A DNA stretch of 64,000 nt from Verrucomicrobiota bacterium (GTDB taxonomy: Bacteria > Verrucomicrobiota > Verrucomicrobiia > Methylacidiphilales > JBCCWR01), in the NCBI GenBank assembly GCA_039192515.1, contig JBCCXA010000001.1:62001-126000 (forward strand), read 5' to 3'. Positions 9,800-17,583 of the stretch are shown here, piece after piece. Numbering within the stretch: the first letter of the stretch is position 1; the number at the start of each line of letters is the position of its first letter. The notes below the pieces were generated by a model. It was given only the letters and a program-made list of their open reading frames with translations, was not told where the DNA came from and ran no database searches. The translations under genes and the position numbers were made by a program.

Positions 9800-10446
9800 C
9801 GATACGACATTAATAAGGCTCCAATCTCAGCGACAGTTGCCAGATGACCCCAGATACCGCCTTCCACTTCCACCATCTGTTCACAGACGGTGCGGATTGT
9901 TCGGTCAAATGTAGAAATGGCATCCTGAATGTAGTAGCAAATAAAGCCATTCTCTGTCGCACTGCGCAACGTAGTGTGGACACAGACATCTGCTGTGACT
10001 CCGGCCATCAGAATTTCTTTAACTCTGAGAGCCTGAAGCTGCGTCAGCAAATCTGTATTTCTAAATGCACAATAACCAGCTTTATCGATAACCAGCTCGC
10101 CGCTACTCGGGTAAAGTGCTTCAATATGATCGTGCCCTGGCTCGTCACGAATCAACAGGCGCCCCAATGGTCCTTGGCTACCGATTTCGCAACCACCGCG
10201 CTGGCTTCTAGCCAGCTTTGCCGGATGGCAGTCGGAAAGGTCAGGAGCATAGCCCTCACGGGTATGAATAATAGGAATGTCGACTTGGCGAGCCATGGTG
10301 ATAAGCTCAACTGCTGCAGGAAGGATTTCTTGAACCCAGTCCACGCCACCATGTTGATCAGCGTATCCTCCTTGTCCGCAAAAATCTTTTTGAAAATCGA
10401 TCATCAAGAGAACGGGAGCATGGAGGAGTGGCAGCTTGCGGTCCAT
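9775..10446 (-). CDS. Isochorismatase-fold cysteine amidohydrolase, biuret/N-carbamoyl hydrolase-like
   Basis: Cysteine hydrolase of the family that contains biuret hydrolase, ureidoacrylate amidohydrolase and N-carbamoylsarcosine amidohydrolase. Counting from the ATG at 10446 (223 aa), the catalytic triad is visible: D17 in MIDFQKDFC, K122 in VIDKAGYCAF and C155 in TADVCVHTT. The segment REGYAPDLSDCHPAKLARS and the EPGHD motif match biuret-hydrolase-type members as I remember them. It is on the strand opposite to the rest of the cluster: its end overlaps the deaminase gene and its start is 26 bases from the divergent permease. The most probable reaction is hydrolysis of an N-carbamoyl group to amine, CO2 and ammonia. 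Confidence 0.88.
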   Translation of the reverse strand: MDRKLPLLHAPVLLMIDFQKDFCGQGGYADQHGGVDWVQEILPAAVELITMARQVDIPIIHTREGYAPDLSDCHPAKLARSQRGGCEIGSQGPLGRLLIRDEPGHDHIEALYPSSGELVIDKAGYCAFRNTDLLTQLQALRVKEILMAGVTADVCVHTTLRSATENGFICYYIQDAISTFDRTIRTVCEQMVEVEGGIWGHLATVAEIGALLMSYRHFKLGGN

Positions 10447-10472
10447 CAATTCGGGAAGTTAAGTTCGTGGGT

Positions 10473-11312
10473 ATGAAAGTCAAACCAAAACATGACCGTT
10501 TATTAGAATGGTGGCACTCCATTTGGACGTTGCGACGGGATATACCTTGGCAACTATCCCTTCTGCTAACCTGTCTCTCCTTCTTCTTAGTCTTTCTTTG
10601 GTATATTTGGAAAAGTGAGTCGGCAGTAGGAAACGTCTCGCAGTCCACCTTCTTTCCAACAATTTCTGAAATCCTAGAGGGCGTGGTCACCATTTTTACA
10701 GATGAGGATAGGAAAGTATGGATAGATATGGGAGTGAGTATTAGACGTGTCTTTACAGGATTTCTTTTGGCGGCAGTTATTGCGATTCCAGCAGGGATCT
10801 ACATGGGGGCATATCGCATTTGGGAGGCCCTTCTTCAGCCTATGGTAGAATTCATACGTTATTTTCCAGTTCCCGCTCTTATCCCCTTGCTAGTCGCTGC
10901 GTACGGGGTGGACGAAGAATCGAAAGTTATTCTTATTTTTATTGGGACATTTTTTCAGCTGATTCTTATGGTGAGTGATGAAGTTCGTCGTGTCTCTCAA
11001 GAGCTCGTTAAAGTTGCTTACACCATGGGGGCTAATTCTATGGAAGTGCTTTTTAAAGTCTTATTGCCATCCGCTCTGCCCGGGGTTTTCGATGCGTTGC
11101 GTCTCTGTCATGGTTGGGCCTGGACTTATGTGGTCGTTGCGGAAATGATCGCTACGAATGAGGGCCTGGGTATTCGCATTATGAAATTTGCTCGATTCGT
11201 GCAGATGCCCAAAGTGATTTGCTATCTATTGATTCTTGGCATCATTGGGCTAGCCTTGGATCTTCTTTTCCGTTATCTCAATCAAAAGCTATTTCACTGG
11301 GCTAAGTCATGA
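10473..11312 (+). CDS. ABC transporter permease (SsuC/TauC type)
   Basis: Inner-membrane permease of a nitrate/sulfonate/pyrimidine-type importer, 279 residues from ATG 10473. It has about six hydrophobic helices and the cytoplasmic EAA-like loop (AYTMGANSMEVLFKVLLPSA) that contacts the ATPase. An upstream in-frame ATG at 10428 would overlap the start of the divergent amidohydrolase, so the later start is preferred. Its last four bases overlap the ATPase start (ATGA), which indicates translational coupling. Confidence 0.9.
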   Translation: MKVKPKHDRLLEWWHSIWTLRRDIPWQLSLLLTCLSFFLVFLWYIWKSESAVGNVSQSTFFPTISEILEGVVTIFTDEDRKVWIDMGVSIRRVFTGFLLAAVIAIPAGIYMGAYRIWEALLQPMVEFIRYFPVPALIPLLVAAYGVDEESKVILIFIGTFFQLILMVSDEVRRVSQELVKVAYTMGANSMEVLFKVLLPSALPGVFDALRLCHGWAWTYVVVAEMIATNEGLGIRIMKFARFVQMPKVICYLLILGIIGLALDLLFRYLNQKLFHWAKS

Positions 11313-12142
11313 AGTTAGAAGTGCGCCAAGTTAGTAAAATATATCAAGGACACAAACAGTCGGTAGTTGCCTTAGAGAGCTCCTCCCTCATGATAGAAAG
11401 TGGTGAATTTGTCTGTTTTCTTGGACCATCCGGTTGCGGCAAATCGACATTGTTGTCTGTAATAGGAGGCTTAGAGAATCCTACGACTGGGCAAGTGATA
11501 CTAGGTGGGGAATCTGTACTCGGCCCAACACCAGAAATAGGAATGGTATTCCAGAAGTACACGCTATTCCCCTGGATGACCGTCTTACAAAACGCTTCAT
11601 TTGGAAAAAGGCTGCAATGTAATGGTGCCAGGGGACAATTGGAGAATGACCGACCTCGAAACATTATGAAAAGAGCAGAAAAGCTACTCGAGATGGTAGG
11701 GCTTGCAGAATTTCAGAATGCCTATACCAAAGAACTCTCCGGAGGAATGCAGCAGCGGACTGCTATTGCGCGTGCTTTAGCCAATCGCCCAAAAGTCCTA
11801 CTCATGGATGAGCCATTCGGTGCCCTGGATTCGCAGACAAGAGAAGAAATGCAAGAAATGCTGCTCCTACTCAGTAGGGTTGAAAAAACGACGGTAATTT
11901 TTGTGACCCATGATGTGGAAGAAGCCGTTTTCCTAGGAGACCGCGTCTTTGTTTTTTCGCCCCGGCCAGGTAAAATTATTCGAGAGGAAAAGATTCCTTT
12001 TGACAAAGATAGAAAACCGGAGTTGAAGCTATCTGCTCCTTTCTTAACTCTCAAGAGAAGTCTTCTCCATGAGCTACGAAGATCTCAGCCTCCCTCCTTT
12101 GACCGAAATAAGCTACTCGAAGCCGTTGAAGCAGATCATTAA
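11309..12142 (+). CDS. ABC transporter ATP-binding protein (SsuB/TauB type)
   Basis: Cytoplasmic ATPase of the importer, 277 residues. Walker A is GPSGCGKST (residues 39-47), the Q-loop lies in GMVFQKYTLFPWMT, the signature is LSGGMQQR, and Walker B plus D-loop is LLMDEPFGALD, followed by the switch histidine in FVTHDVEEA. An insertion of about 15 residues (around 97-112, NGARGQLENDRPRN) follows the Q-loop. It overlaps the permease gene by four bases and ends the cluster. Confidence 0.93.
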   Translation: MKLEVRQVSKIYQGHKQSVVALESSSLMIESGEFVCFLGPSGCGKSTLLSVIGGLENPTTGQVILGGESVLGPTPEIGMVFQKYTLFPWMTVLQNASFGKRLQCNGARGQLENDRPRNIMKRAEKLLEMVGLAEFQNAYTKELSGGMQQRTAIARALANRPKVLLMDEPFGALDSQTREEMQEMLLLLSRVEKTTVIFVTHDVEEAVFLGDRVFVFSPRPGKIIREEKIPFDKDRKPELKLSAPFLTLKRSLLHELRRSQPPSFDRNKLLEAVEADH

Positions 12143-12229
12143 ATAGGCATTACCTGCGAGTATATTTTTCCTAGATAGAGTAGTGCGATTCGTTTCTAAC
12201 TCGATGTAGTTCCATGACAGATTGCTGAC

Positions 12230-12282
12230 CTTATTCGCTTTCCGCCAAGTCAAAGCACAGACCCTATTGGTCACCCAACCCG
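12230..12282 (+). pseudogene. Relic of a hydantoinase/oxoprolinase C-terminus
   Basis: The stretch around 12237-12276 resembles the last part of the oxoprolinase gene at 8103-8143: GCTTTCCGCCAAGTCAA is identical in both and the next 20 or so bases remain similar (…GCACAGACC…TTGGTCA… against …GCGCATGACC…CTGGTCA…). The original peptide FRQVNAHDQLV becomes FRQVKAQ and then drifts out of frame. It sits just after the ABC ATPase gene, as if a second copy of the enzyme gene once lay there. Confidence 0.45.
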
Positions 12283-12375
12283 AATGATGGCATAGAGACT
12301 AAAAAATCTGCGTAAGATCTTGGCCGCGAGAAGAAGCATAGAGTTTCTTTGAGCTACTACCTTTGGACATATCTT
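12280..12375 (-). repeat. Dispersed degenerate repeat A, copy 1
   Basis: Read on the minus strand, this stretch encodes KVVAQRNSMLLLAAKIL followed by SLYAIIR, which aligns with KVIAQAGSMFLEAKIL and SLYHIIR in the copy near 14340-14430 and with MILVAKIL and GLYCTIR near 42690-42748. DNA identity is visible over about 45 bases (GGCCAAGATCTT…CATCATTCGG). It is probably a decayed fragment of a once mobile or multicopy gene. Together with the relic on its left it accounts for part of the 374-base gene-free gap 12143-12516; the rest shows nothing I recognise. Confidence 0.5.
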
Positions 12376-12516
12376 CACCAACTCTCTTCTACTTGAGGGC
12401 TCAAGCTTTTATGCCTCTCGTTCCTCATTCATTTCAGCATGCGGGTTAGAACTCCTGTCCGTGGTAGCGATCTATTGGGTTTGTGAATGAAATAATTTGA
12501 TTTATCTTTAAACATT

Positions 12517-13167
12517 ATGGCCATCGACTCCTTCTTTAAAGATCTCATAAAATCACCTTCTGCCCAAGGCGCTCTAGGTGGTGTCGCGTCCGGGGCTGTT
12601 GTCTCGATGCTGATGAATAAAAAAGCTCGTAAGAAGCTTGGAAAAACTATGATGACAGTCGGCGGCACAGCTGCAGTGGCCGGACTCGGCTACTACGCTT
12701 ACCAAAAATGGCAATCTAATAAATCATCTAGTCTTACTCCTACTCCGGAACCTACCCAAGCCAGTCCAGCTCAGTTATCCCAGCCGATTGAGCATCAAGC
12801 ACCTCCTCCCTCCTTAGAACCAGGTCTTCAAGTAAAAATCGTGCTTGCCATGATAGCAGCGGCTTCCGCAGACGGTTCCATTGACCGAGAGGAGATGAAC
12901 AACTTGTTCCAATCAATGAATAGTGCTGAGCTAGGCCCTGAGGAAAAATCGCACCTGACCGCTACTTTAAATAATCCTCCAACCGCACAAGATATTGCAA
13001 CCTTAGCGACATCGCCTGAAATTGGAGTAGAGCTTTACGCAGCATCGCTTGCGGCTATTGATCTGGATTCGCCGGCCGAAGATTTCTATCTACACCATCT
13101 CGCTAAGATGCTCGCACTTGATGAAGATCTCGTTGCTCAGCTTCATACGGACGCTAAAAATGTTTAA
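12517..13167 (+). CDS. DUF533/YebE-like membrane protein with TerB-like C-terminal domain
   Basis: The 216-residue product follows the DUF533 (E. coli YebE) layout: an N-terminal Gly/Ala-rich segment (ALGGVASGAVVSML, then TVGGTAAVAGLGYYAYQKW, which could be a membrane helix at about 47-65), a Pro-rich linker (70-110) and a helical C-terminal domain with MIAAASADGSIDREE, typical of TerB-like folds. Function in this family is unknown. It has its own upstream spacer and no close partner. Confidence 0.82.
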   Translation: MAIDSFFKDLIKSPSAQGALGGVASGAVVSMLMNKKARKKLGKTMMTVGGTAAVAGLGYYAYQKWQSNKSSSLTPTPEPTQASPAQLSQPIEHQAPPPSLEPGLQVKIVLAMIAAASADGSIDREEMNNLFQSMNSAELGPEEKSHLTATLNNPPTAQDIATLATSPEIGVELYAASLAAIDLDSPAEDFYLHHLAKMLALDEDLVAQLHTDAKNV

Positions 13168-13282
13168 TGAGGATGTGCGTACTTAGTTGATATTCGTATT
13201 TAACCCTGAGTCGAACATGATTTAAATCTTCGCTGCTTATACTTTATATGACAACAGTATGGTATAATTGGAGATAGTTAAA

Positions 13283-13444
13283 ATGATTTGTATCACCCCC
13301 TTTACTGTTTGCATGAGGCAATACCTCTGGAATTCAACCCAGCAAAAACAATCGATAGACTTCAAGTCTTTCAATCCAGGTGTGAATGTAGATAATAGCA
13401 GATTAACTGCTCGAATCCCTAACTCCGCTAAATCATTATTATAA
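13283..13444 (+). CDS. Possible small protein, 53 aa
   Basis: An uninterrupted 53-codon frame starts at ATG 13283 with GGAGA about eight bases upstream and ends 27 bases before the next gene. The peptide (MICITPFTVCMRQYLW…) has no signal peptide or recognised motif. It is the only coding candidate in the 304-base gap 13168-13471. Chance occurrence is quite possible. Confidence 0.2.
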   Translation: MICITPFTVCMRQYLWNSTQQKQSIDFKSFNPGVNVDNSRLTARIPNSAKSLL

Positions 13445-13471
13445 ATTTCTTTAAAATAAGGAACCATATAC

Positions 13472-13906
13472 GTGCGCAAAATACTGGACTGGCTAGCTGA
13501 GAACCAAAATAGCAATTGGTATGGAGACAAGGAATTATGGGAAGACCCTCTGGGTAATGACCCAAAACTTTGCAAGACCTCATGCAATATTACCCCAACT
13601 CGTATTAACTATATATGGTTTTATGAAACCGAGGAACAGCACGGCTCCTTACAGTTTTCTGATACATCAGCTACCTGGGGAGATACTTGGCACCAATCTA
13701 AACCGGTAGAATGCCTTTACCTGCAAAAGTCACAGGGGCTATTTGCCGTAGAGTGTTGCTATGCGGATGCAACTGGGGCTAGTTGGGGATGGAGAATCAA
13801 CATGTCACAAAGACCAGGCGATACTCTAGTCTTACAAATGACAAATATTGCTCCTTGGGGAGAAGAGGCTAGAGCAGTTAGAATGATATTAAAGGCTAAC
13901 CCTTAA
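13472..13906 (+). CDS. Hypothetical protein, Trp-rich, 144 aa
   Basis: I do not recognise this protein. It appears to start at GTG 13472, which has TAAGGA about ten bases upstream. The product is soluble and rich in tryptophan and cysteine, with no signal peptide: an N-terminal segment ILDWLAENQNSNWYGDKELW, a middle with INYIWFYETEEQHGS, and paired W residues in SATWGDTWHQ and ATGASWGWRINM. The regular aromatic pattern suggests a beta-barrel or beta-sandwich. It stands alone between decayed repeats, so it may be an acquired orphan gene. Confidence 0.6.
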   Translation: MRKILDWLAENQNSNWYGDKELWEDPLGNDPKLCKTSCNITPTRINYIWFYETEEQHGSLQFSDTSATWGDTWHQSKPVECLYLQKSQGLFAVECCYADATGASWGWRINMSQRPGDTLVLQMTNIAPWGEEARAVRMILKANP

Positions 13907-14074
13907 CCCATTTTGTCTTTCTTTAAGCGCCTAGGCTTATTACTTAACCTGCCAATGTCTTATATTATGCTCACATCTTTCCAGAAAGACTTCTCTTTTA
14001 CATGTTGGCCACCATTTGATTTTCAATCCGCTTCATTTGAGACCAGAGAGTAGCTCTGGATAGAATAGTTTTGT

Positions 14075-14274
14075 GCATTTTCTAATGAATAGGCTAAAGC
14101 ATCTCATCTAACCTATCATTCTCTGGTTTCACCGGTCAAAGCCTCAAGAGATCTGTGCCGCATCTTTGCTGATTAGATCCATATCGATATCTAGGGATCA
14201 ATCCGGCGGAAAATCTATGAATACTTTCATCTTCTGTATAACTCGCTTGCACTGAGGCATGATAAAAGTGGATG
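14075..14274 (+). repeat. Dispersed degenerate repeat B, copy 1
   Basis: This stretch aligns with 18492-18684 over most of its length. Examples are CATTTTCTAATGAATAGG against CATTCTCTAATTAATAGG, TCATTCTCTGGTTTCACC against TCATTCTTTTTCTTTCACC, and AAAGCCTCAAGAGATCTGTG against AAAGCCTCTAATGATCTCTG. On the reverse strand both copies can encode RSLEAL/F-x-GE, but frames are broken. It fills much of the 536-base region 13907-14442, which otherwise holds only repeat A copy 2. Confidence 0.5.
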
Positions 14275-14339
14275 TCTCAGTTTAATCCAACAAACTCTAG
14301 TTATTTAGCTCAACTGCGAGAAAAGCAGAATCCACGAGC

Positions 14340-14430
14340 AAGTATCCGTAAGGTCATAGCTCAAGCAGGCTCTATGTTTCTTGAGGCCAAGATCTTGCAA
14401 GCAGCTTTAAGTCTTTATCACATCATTCGG
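14340..14430 (+). repeat. Dispersed degenerate repeat A, copy 2
   Basis: Encodes KVIAQAGSMFLEAKIL and SLYHIIR in the plus direction, the same peptide pattern as the copies at 12280-12375 (minus) and 42651-42748 (plus). It directly follows repeat B copy 1. It lies in an 86-codon open frame (14272-14532), but the part beyond the repeat overlaps the small membrane protein gene on the other strand, so I treat this as a gene fragment and not a live gene. Confidence 0.5.
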
Positions 14431-14442
14431 ATGAAACATCTG

Positions 14443-14589
14443 CTACTCGTTGGGCAGTTCTGCATCTGTCGGACTATGAATATGATCCTTGGCTTTGGGA
14501 GACTGCATCACACGTGCCATGCACCAGCCTAGAAAACATGTTGTTCCGCCTACCGCAGAAATCATAATCAACCAACCTAGCCAACTCAT
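14443..14589 (-). CDS. Small membrane protein, probable MetS-like accessory subunit of the Na+ symporter
   Basis: A 48-codon frame whose ATG (14589-14587) overlaps the TGA of the upstream NSS transporter gene (ATGA). The peptide is one hydrophobic helix (MSWLGWLIMISAVGGTTCFL…) followed by a short polar tail (MQSPKAKDHIHSPTDAELPNE). Known family context: bacterial NSS transporters such as Corynebacterium MetP are followed by a one-helix small subunit, MetS, needed for transport. Position, overlap and topology fit that role; sequence identity to MetS is not evident. The gene is easy to miss because of its length. Confidence 0.72.
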   Translation of the reverse strand: MSWLGWLIMISAVGGTTCFLGWCMARVMQSPKAKDHIHSPTDAELPNE

Positions 14590-16199
14590 ATCTGCACCTC
14601 TTCATGACGTTTCTGACTATTCCACCTTCTTACCGACTGTGCAATGAGCAATAAGAACAGAGTGATCACGATGAAGATAAACGCGATAGAAATAGTGGCT
14701 ACAGTATTGGGAAAAATTTCTGCCTTTAGGCCTTGCCAACCGGCCTTTAATAGAGGACTCACAATCTTACCCCAGATCCAATAGACATAAATCACAATGA
14801 GAAATACGGGTGTCACATATTTGAGTATAAACTTCATAAAACTGGGAATAGTGAGTTCGCCACCCTCATGGAGCTCCTTGAAACCCTTCTCAATCCCAAA
14901 TACCCAACCAAAGAGAACTACCTGGATAGTCGCTAGCGTATAAATACACATGGTTCCTACCCAGGTATCAATCGTATCTAAGGCCAGAGCATCTTTACTA
15001 AACCACATAATGAAAGCAGTCCCAATGAGAGTGATGAACCCAAGCATAGCCACGGAACCTTTTCGATTCAGTCCCAAGCCTTCTTCTAAGAAAGCAATCG
15101 CCGGCTGGAGCATGGAAAGGGAACTCGTGACCGCTGCTAAAAATAGTAAAAAGAAAAAGATAAAGCCAAAGAGACGTCCTCCTGGCATTGTTTCAAAAAC
15201 CTCTGGCAAAGCCATAAAGCCCAATCCAAAAGTACTACCCTTGACTTCATTGGTTGCAGCTGCTCCCAGAAATATAAAAGCCGCAGGAATAATGATCATG
15301 CCCCCTAGAGCAACTTCACAGAACTCGTTACCCGCTACAGCTGTAGTAGAACTCAATGCGATGTCATCTTTCTTCTTGAGGTAACTTGAATATGTAATGA
15401 TCACCCCAAAACCTACGGATAGGGAAAAGAAAATCTGTCCCGCAGCTTGTATCCACATTTCATGGTTCAACAAAGAATCCATGAACCCAACTTCTGATTT
15501 CAATGGATCCCACATGAAAGCTAAAGCCTGAATGACACTTCGGTCAGGATGGCTGGGATCAGGCGTTCCTAAGGTCAAGACACGTATCAGCAGAATGATT
15601 GCACATAAAATAAGCAACGGCATTGCCCAAGAACAAAACCACTCGATCCCTTTTTGAAGTCCCCTGTAAATGAGAATGAAATTAAAAACCACACAAAATA
15701 GAAGACACCCCAAAGTCATGTTAATAGTTGTAAATAAAGAGCCGTCTCCAATGATCCCTGTATATTCTTGAAAAAATGACGAATACTTTCCCTCATCATC
15801 GCCTATGGTATCAAAGGTGCCCATAAGATAGTGAAGTGCGTAGCCCAAGCACCAGGATTCGATGAAGACATAATACATGTAAATCATGACCGGGACGATA
15901 AGCCCCAAAACTGCCAAATAAGGAGCCGATTTATGATTCCAAATGACACGAAAGATGCCGGGCGCTGAATGAAAACCCCGTATGCCCCCGTGTCTTCCCA
16001 TAGCCCACTCTGCCCAAGCAATTGGCAAACCAACTAACAGCAGCGACAAAAGATAGGGTACCATAAAGGCTGCAGTGTTATACTGCGAGGCCAACCCAGG
16101 GAAGCGAAGAAAGTTACCTAGACCTACCGCACTACCTGTCACGGCTAAAATCACACCTACCCGAGTGCCCCATCCTTCATAATTACGTTTATCAGCCAC
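14586..16199 (-). CDS. NSS-family Na+-dependent amino acid transporter
   Basis: Inner-membrane secondary transporter of the neurotransmitter:sodium symporter (SLC6/LeuT) family, 537 residues from GTG 16199. The N-terminus has the diagnostic Na+ and substrate-site motif GWGTRVGVILAVTGSAVGLGN followed by FLRFPG, and later NSS motifs such as FSLSVGFGVIITYSSY. About twelve hydrophobic helices are visible. The open frame extends upstream to a TTG at 16286, but that would overlap the divergent lpxC start, and family members begin just before the GWG motif. It is translationally coupled to the small membrane protein at 14443. Substrate is not determined. Confidence 0.92.
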   Translation of the reverse strand: MADKRNYEGWGTRVGVILAVTGSAVGLGNFLRFPGLASQYNTAAFMVPYLLSLLLVGLPIAWAEWAMGRHGGIRGFHSAPGIFRVIWNHKSAPYLAVLGLIVPVMIYMYYVFIESWCLGYALHYLMGTFDTIGDDEGKYSSFFQEYTGIIGDGSLFTTINMTLGCLLFCVVFNFILIYRGLQKGIEWFCSWAMPLLILCAIILLIRVLTLGTPDPSHPDRSVIQALAFMWDPLKSEVGFMDSLLNHEMWIQAAGQIFFSLSVGFGVIITYSSYLKKKDDIALSSTTAVAGNEFCEVALGGMIIIPAAFIFLGAAATNEVKGSTFGLGFMALPEVFETMPGGRLFGFIFFFLLFLAAVTSSLSMLQPAIAFLEEGLGLNRKGSVAMLGFITLIGTAFIMWFSKDALALDTIDTWVGTMCIYTLATIQVVLFGWVFGIEKGFKELHEGGELTIPSFMKFILKYVTPVFLIVIYVYWIWGKIVSPLLKAGWQGLKAEIFPNTVATISIAFIFIVITLFLLLIAQSVRRWNSQKRHEEVQI

Positions 16200-16268
16200 T
16201 ATACGATTGATAGAGGATGAAGCCACTTCTTGCCAATCCTCTTTTTTTCGTGCTAATAACTTGAGAGC

Positions 16269-17579
16269 ATGGCGATTACTTATCAAAGAACCTTAAAGAA
16301 AGAGGCCTCCCTAGTTGGCACCTCACTACATACTGGAAAAAAAGTTAATATCACGATTAGACCGGCGCCAGCTGATACTGGGATTATTTTCAGGCGCAAG
16401 GATATACCCGATGAACCCACTGTGGTGGCACATGTTGATCACATCAACCAGGTAGAACGAGCCACGACGCTAAGTGTAGGAGGAGTCAAGATCCATACCG
16501 TCGAGCATTTACTCTCTGCTTGCCGGGGGCTTCAGGTAGATAATGTTTTTATCGACATAGATTCTAGTGAGCCCCCTATTGGCGACGGTAGCTCAGAACC
16601 CTTTGTGCTTCTCATTGAGAAAGCAGGAACTACTGAACTTGAAGTGCCCAGGAACTATTTCGAAATACGCAACCCTATTCACGTTTCCGACAAAAATGGC
16701 GGGTATATCTCGATCTTTCCGCATAACGGATTCCGTATTTCCTGCACAAACGCCAACCACAAAGGAATTTTCACGCAATATAAAAGTCTTGATATCACGC
16801 CACAGAGCTACAAGGAAGAATTATGCCGTGCCCGAACCTTTGTATTCTATGAGGAAGTCGAGCCACTCATGGAAAAGGGGCTTATCAAGGGAGGAAGTCT
16901 AGAGAATGCGGTAGTGATCCGGGAAAAAAGTATTCTCAGTAAAGACCCCTTGCGTTATGAGGATGAGTTCGTTCGGCACAAAATCTTAGACATCATAGGG
17001 GATATCAGTCTCTTTCCCATACCTATTAAAGGGCACATCATGGCTGCCAAGCCCAGTCACAAACTAAATGCTCAGTTTACAGCACTACTTGCCCAGGAAT
17101 ATAAGAATTACCTTGCCACCCTAATGCCTGAAACACATATACCTGTGGGCGAGAGCGCTCTGGATGTCGAGCAAGTAATGAAAATCCTACCGCATCGCTA
17201 CCCTTTCCTCATGGTGGACAGAGTTCTAAAATTTGAGGGAGATTCCAAGGCAGTAGGGCTAAAAACCGTCACCATTAACGAACCATATTTTCAGGGACAT
17301 TTTCCTCAAATGCCTGTCATGCCTGGTGTTTTACAGATTGAAGCCATGGCGCAAGTCTCTAGTATCCTACTATTGCGTAAAGCGGAGAATGCTGGAAAAA
17401 TAGGATTTTTTATGAGTGCGGATAAAATAAAATTTAGAAAAATGGTTAAGCCAGGAGATGTGTTAATCATTTATGTAGAGCTTACCAAATTTAGGGGTAA
17501 AATAGGCAAAGCGGTAGGAAAGTGCACAGTAAATGACGAGCTGGTATCTGAGGCCGAGCTCATGTTTGCTATTCAATAA
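16269..17579 (+). CDS. lpxC-fabZ: Bifunctional LpxC-FabZ fusion
   Basis: Combines UDP-3-O-acyl-GlcNAc deacetylase (first committed step of lipid A synthesis) with 3-hydroxyacyl-ACP dehydratase. The LpxC part (about 1-285) has the zinc motif HTVEH (H76-H80), H237 and D241 in HKILDIIGD, and the catalytic GHIMA histidine (H256). The FabZ part (about 295-436) has LPHRYPFLMVDRV, GHFPQMPVMPG (H344) and QIEAMAQ (E358). All key residues for both reactions are present. The same fusion is known in Bacteroidetes and some PVC bacteria. lpxA follows after four bases. Confidence 0.95.
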   Translation: MAITYQRTLKKEASLVGTSLHTGKKVNITIRPAPADTGIIFRRKDIPDEPTVVAHVDHINQVERATTLSVGGVKIHTVEHLLSACRGLQVDNVFIDIDSSEPPIGDGSSEPFVLLIEKAGTTELEVPRNYFEIRNPIHVSDKNGGYISIFPHNGFRISCTNANHKGIFTQYKSLDITPQSYKEELCRARTFVFYEEVEPLMEKGLIKGGSLENAVVIREKSILSKDPLRYEDEFVRHKILDIIGDISLFPIPIKGHIMAAKPSHKLNAQFTALLAQEYKNYLATLMPETHIPVGESALDVEQVMKILPHRYPFLMVDRVLKFEGDSKAVGLKTVTINEPYFQGHFPQMPVMPGVLQIEAMAQVSSILLLRKAENAGKIGFFMSADKIKFRKMVKPGDVLIIYVELTKFRGKIGKAVGKCTVNDELVSEAELMFAIQ

Positions 17580-17583
17580 AAAC

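Noticed and set aside
9844..10476. Plus-strand 210-codon frame
   Set aside because: It is antisense to the amidohydrolase gene, whose triad and family motifs are clear; the frame is a shadow.
4398..12142. Firm naming of the cluster as a creatinine pathway
   Set aside because: Each enzyme family accepts several substrates and known creatinine deaminases have another fold; kept only as a hypothesis.
13263..13268. TATAAT as a -10 box for the orphan gene at 13472
   Set aside because: No matching -35 at the right spacing, and the distance to the small frame's start leaves almost no leader.
14272..14532. Plus-strand 86-codon frame as a gene
   Set aside because: Its middle is the degenerate repeat A and its end is antisense to the better supported small membrane protein at 14443-14589. 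No convincing ribosome binding site.
16200..16286. Upstream extension of the NSS transporter to a TTG at 16286
   Set aside because: It would overlap the divergent lpxC start, and family members begin shortly before the GWG motif.
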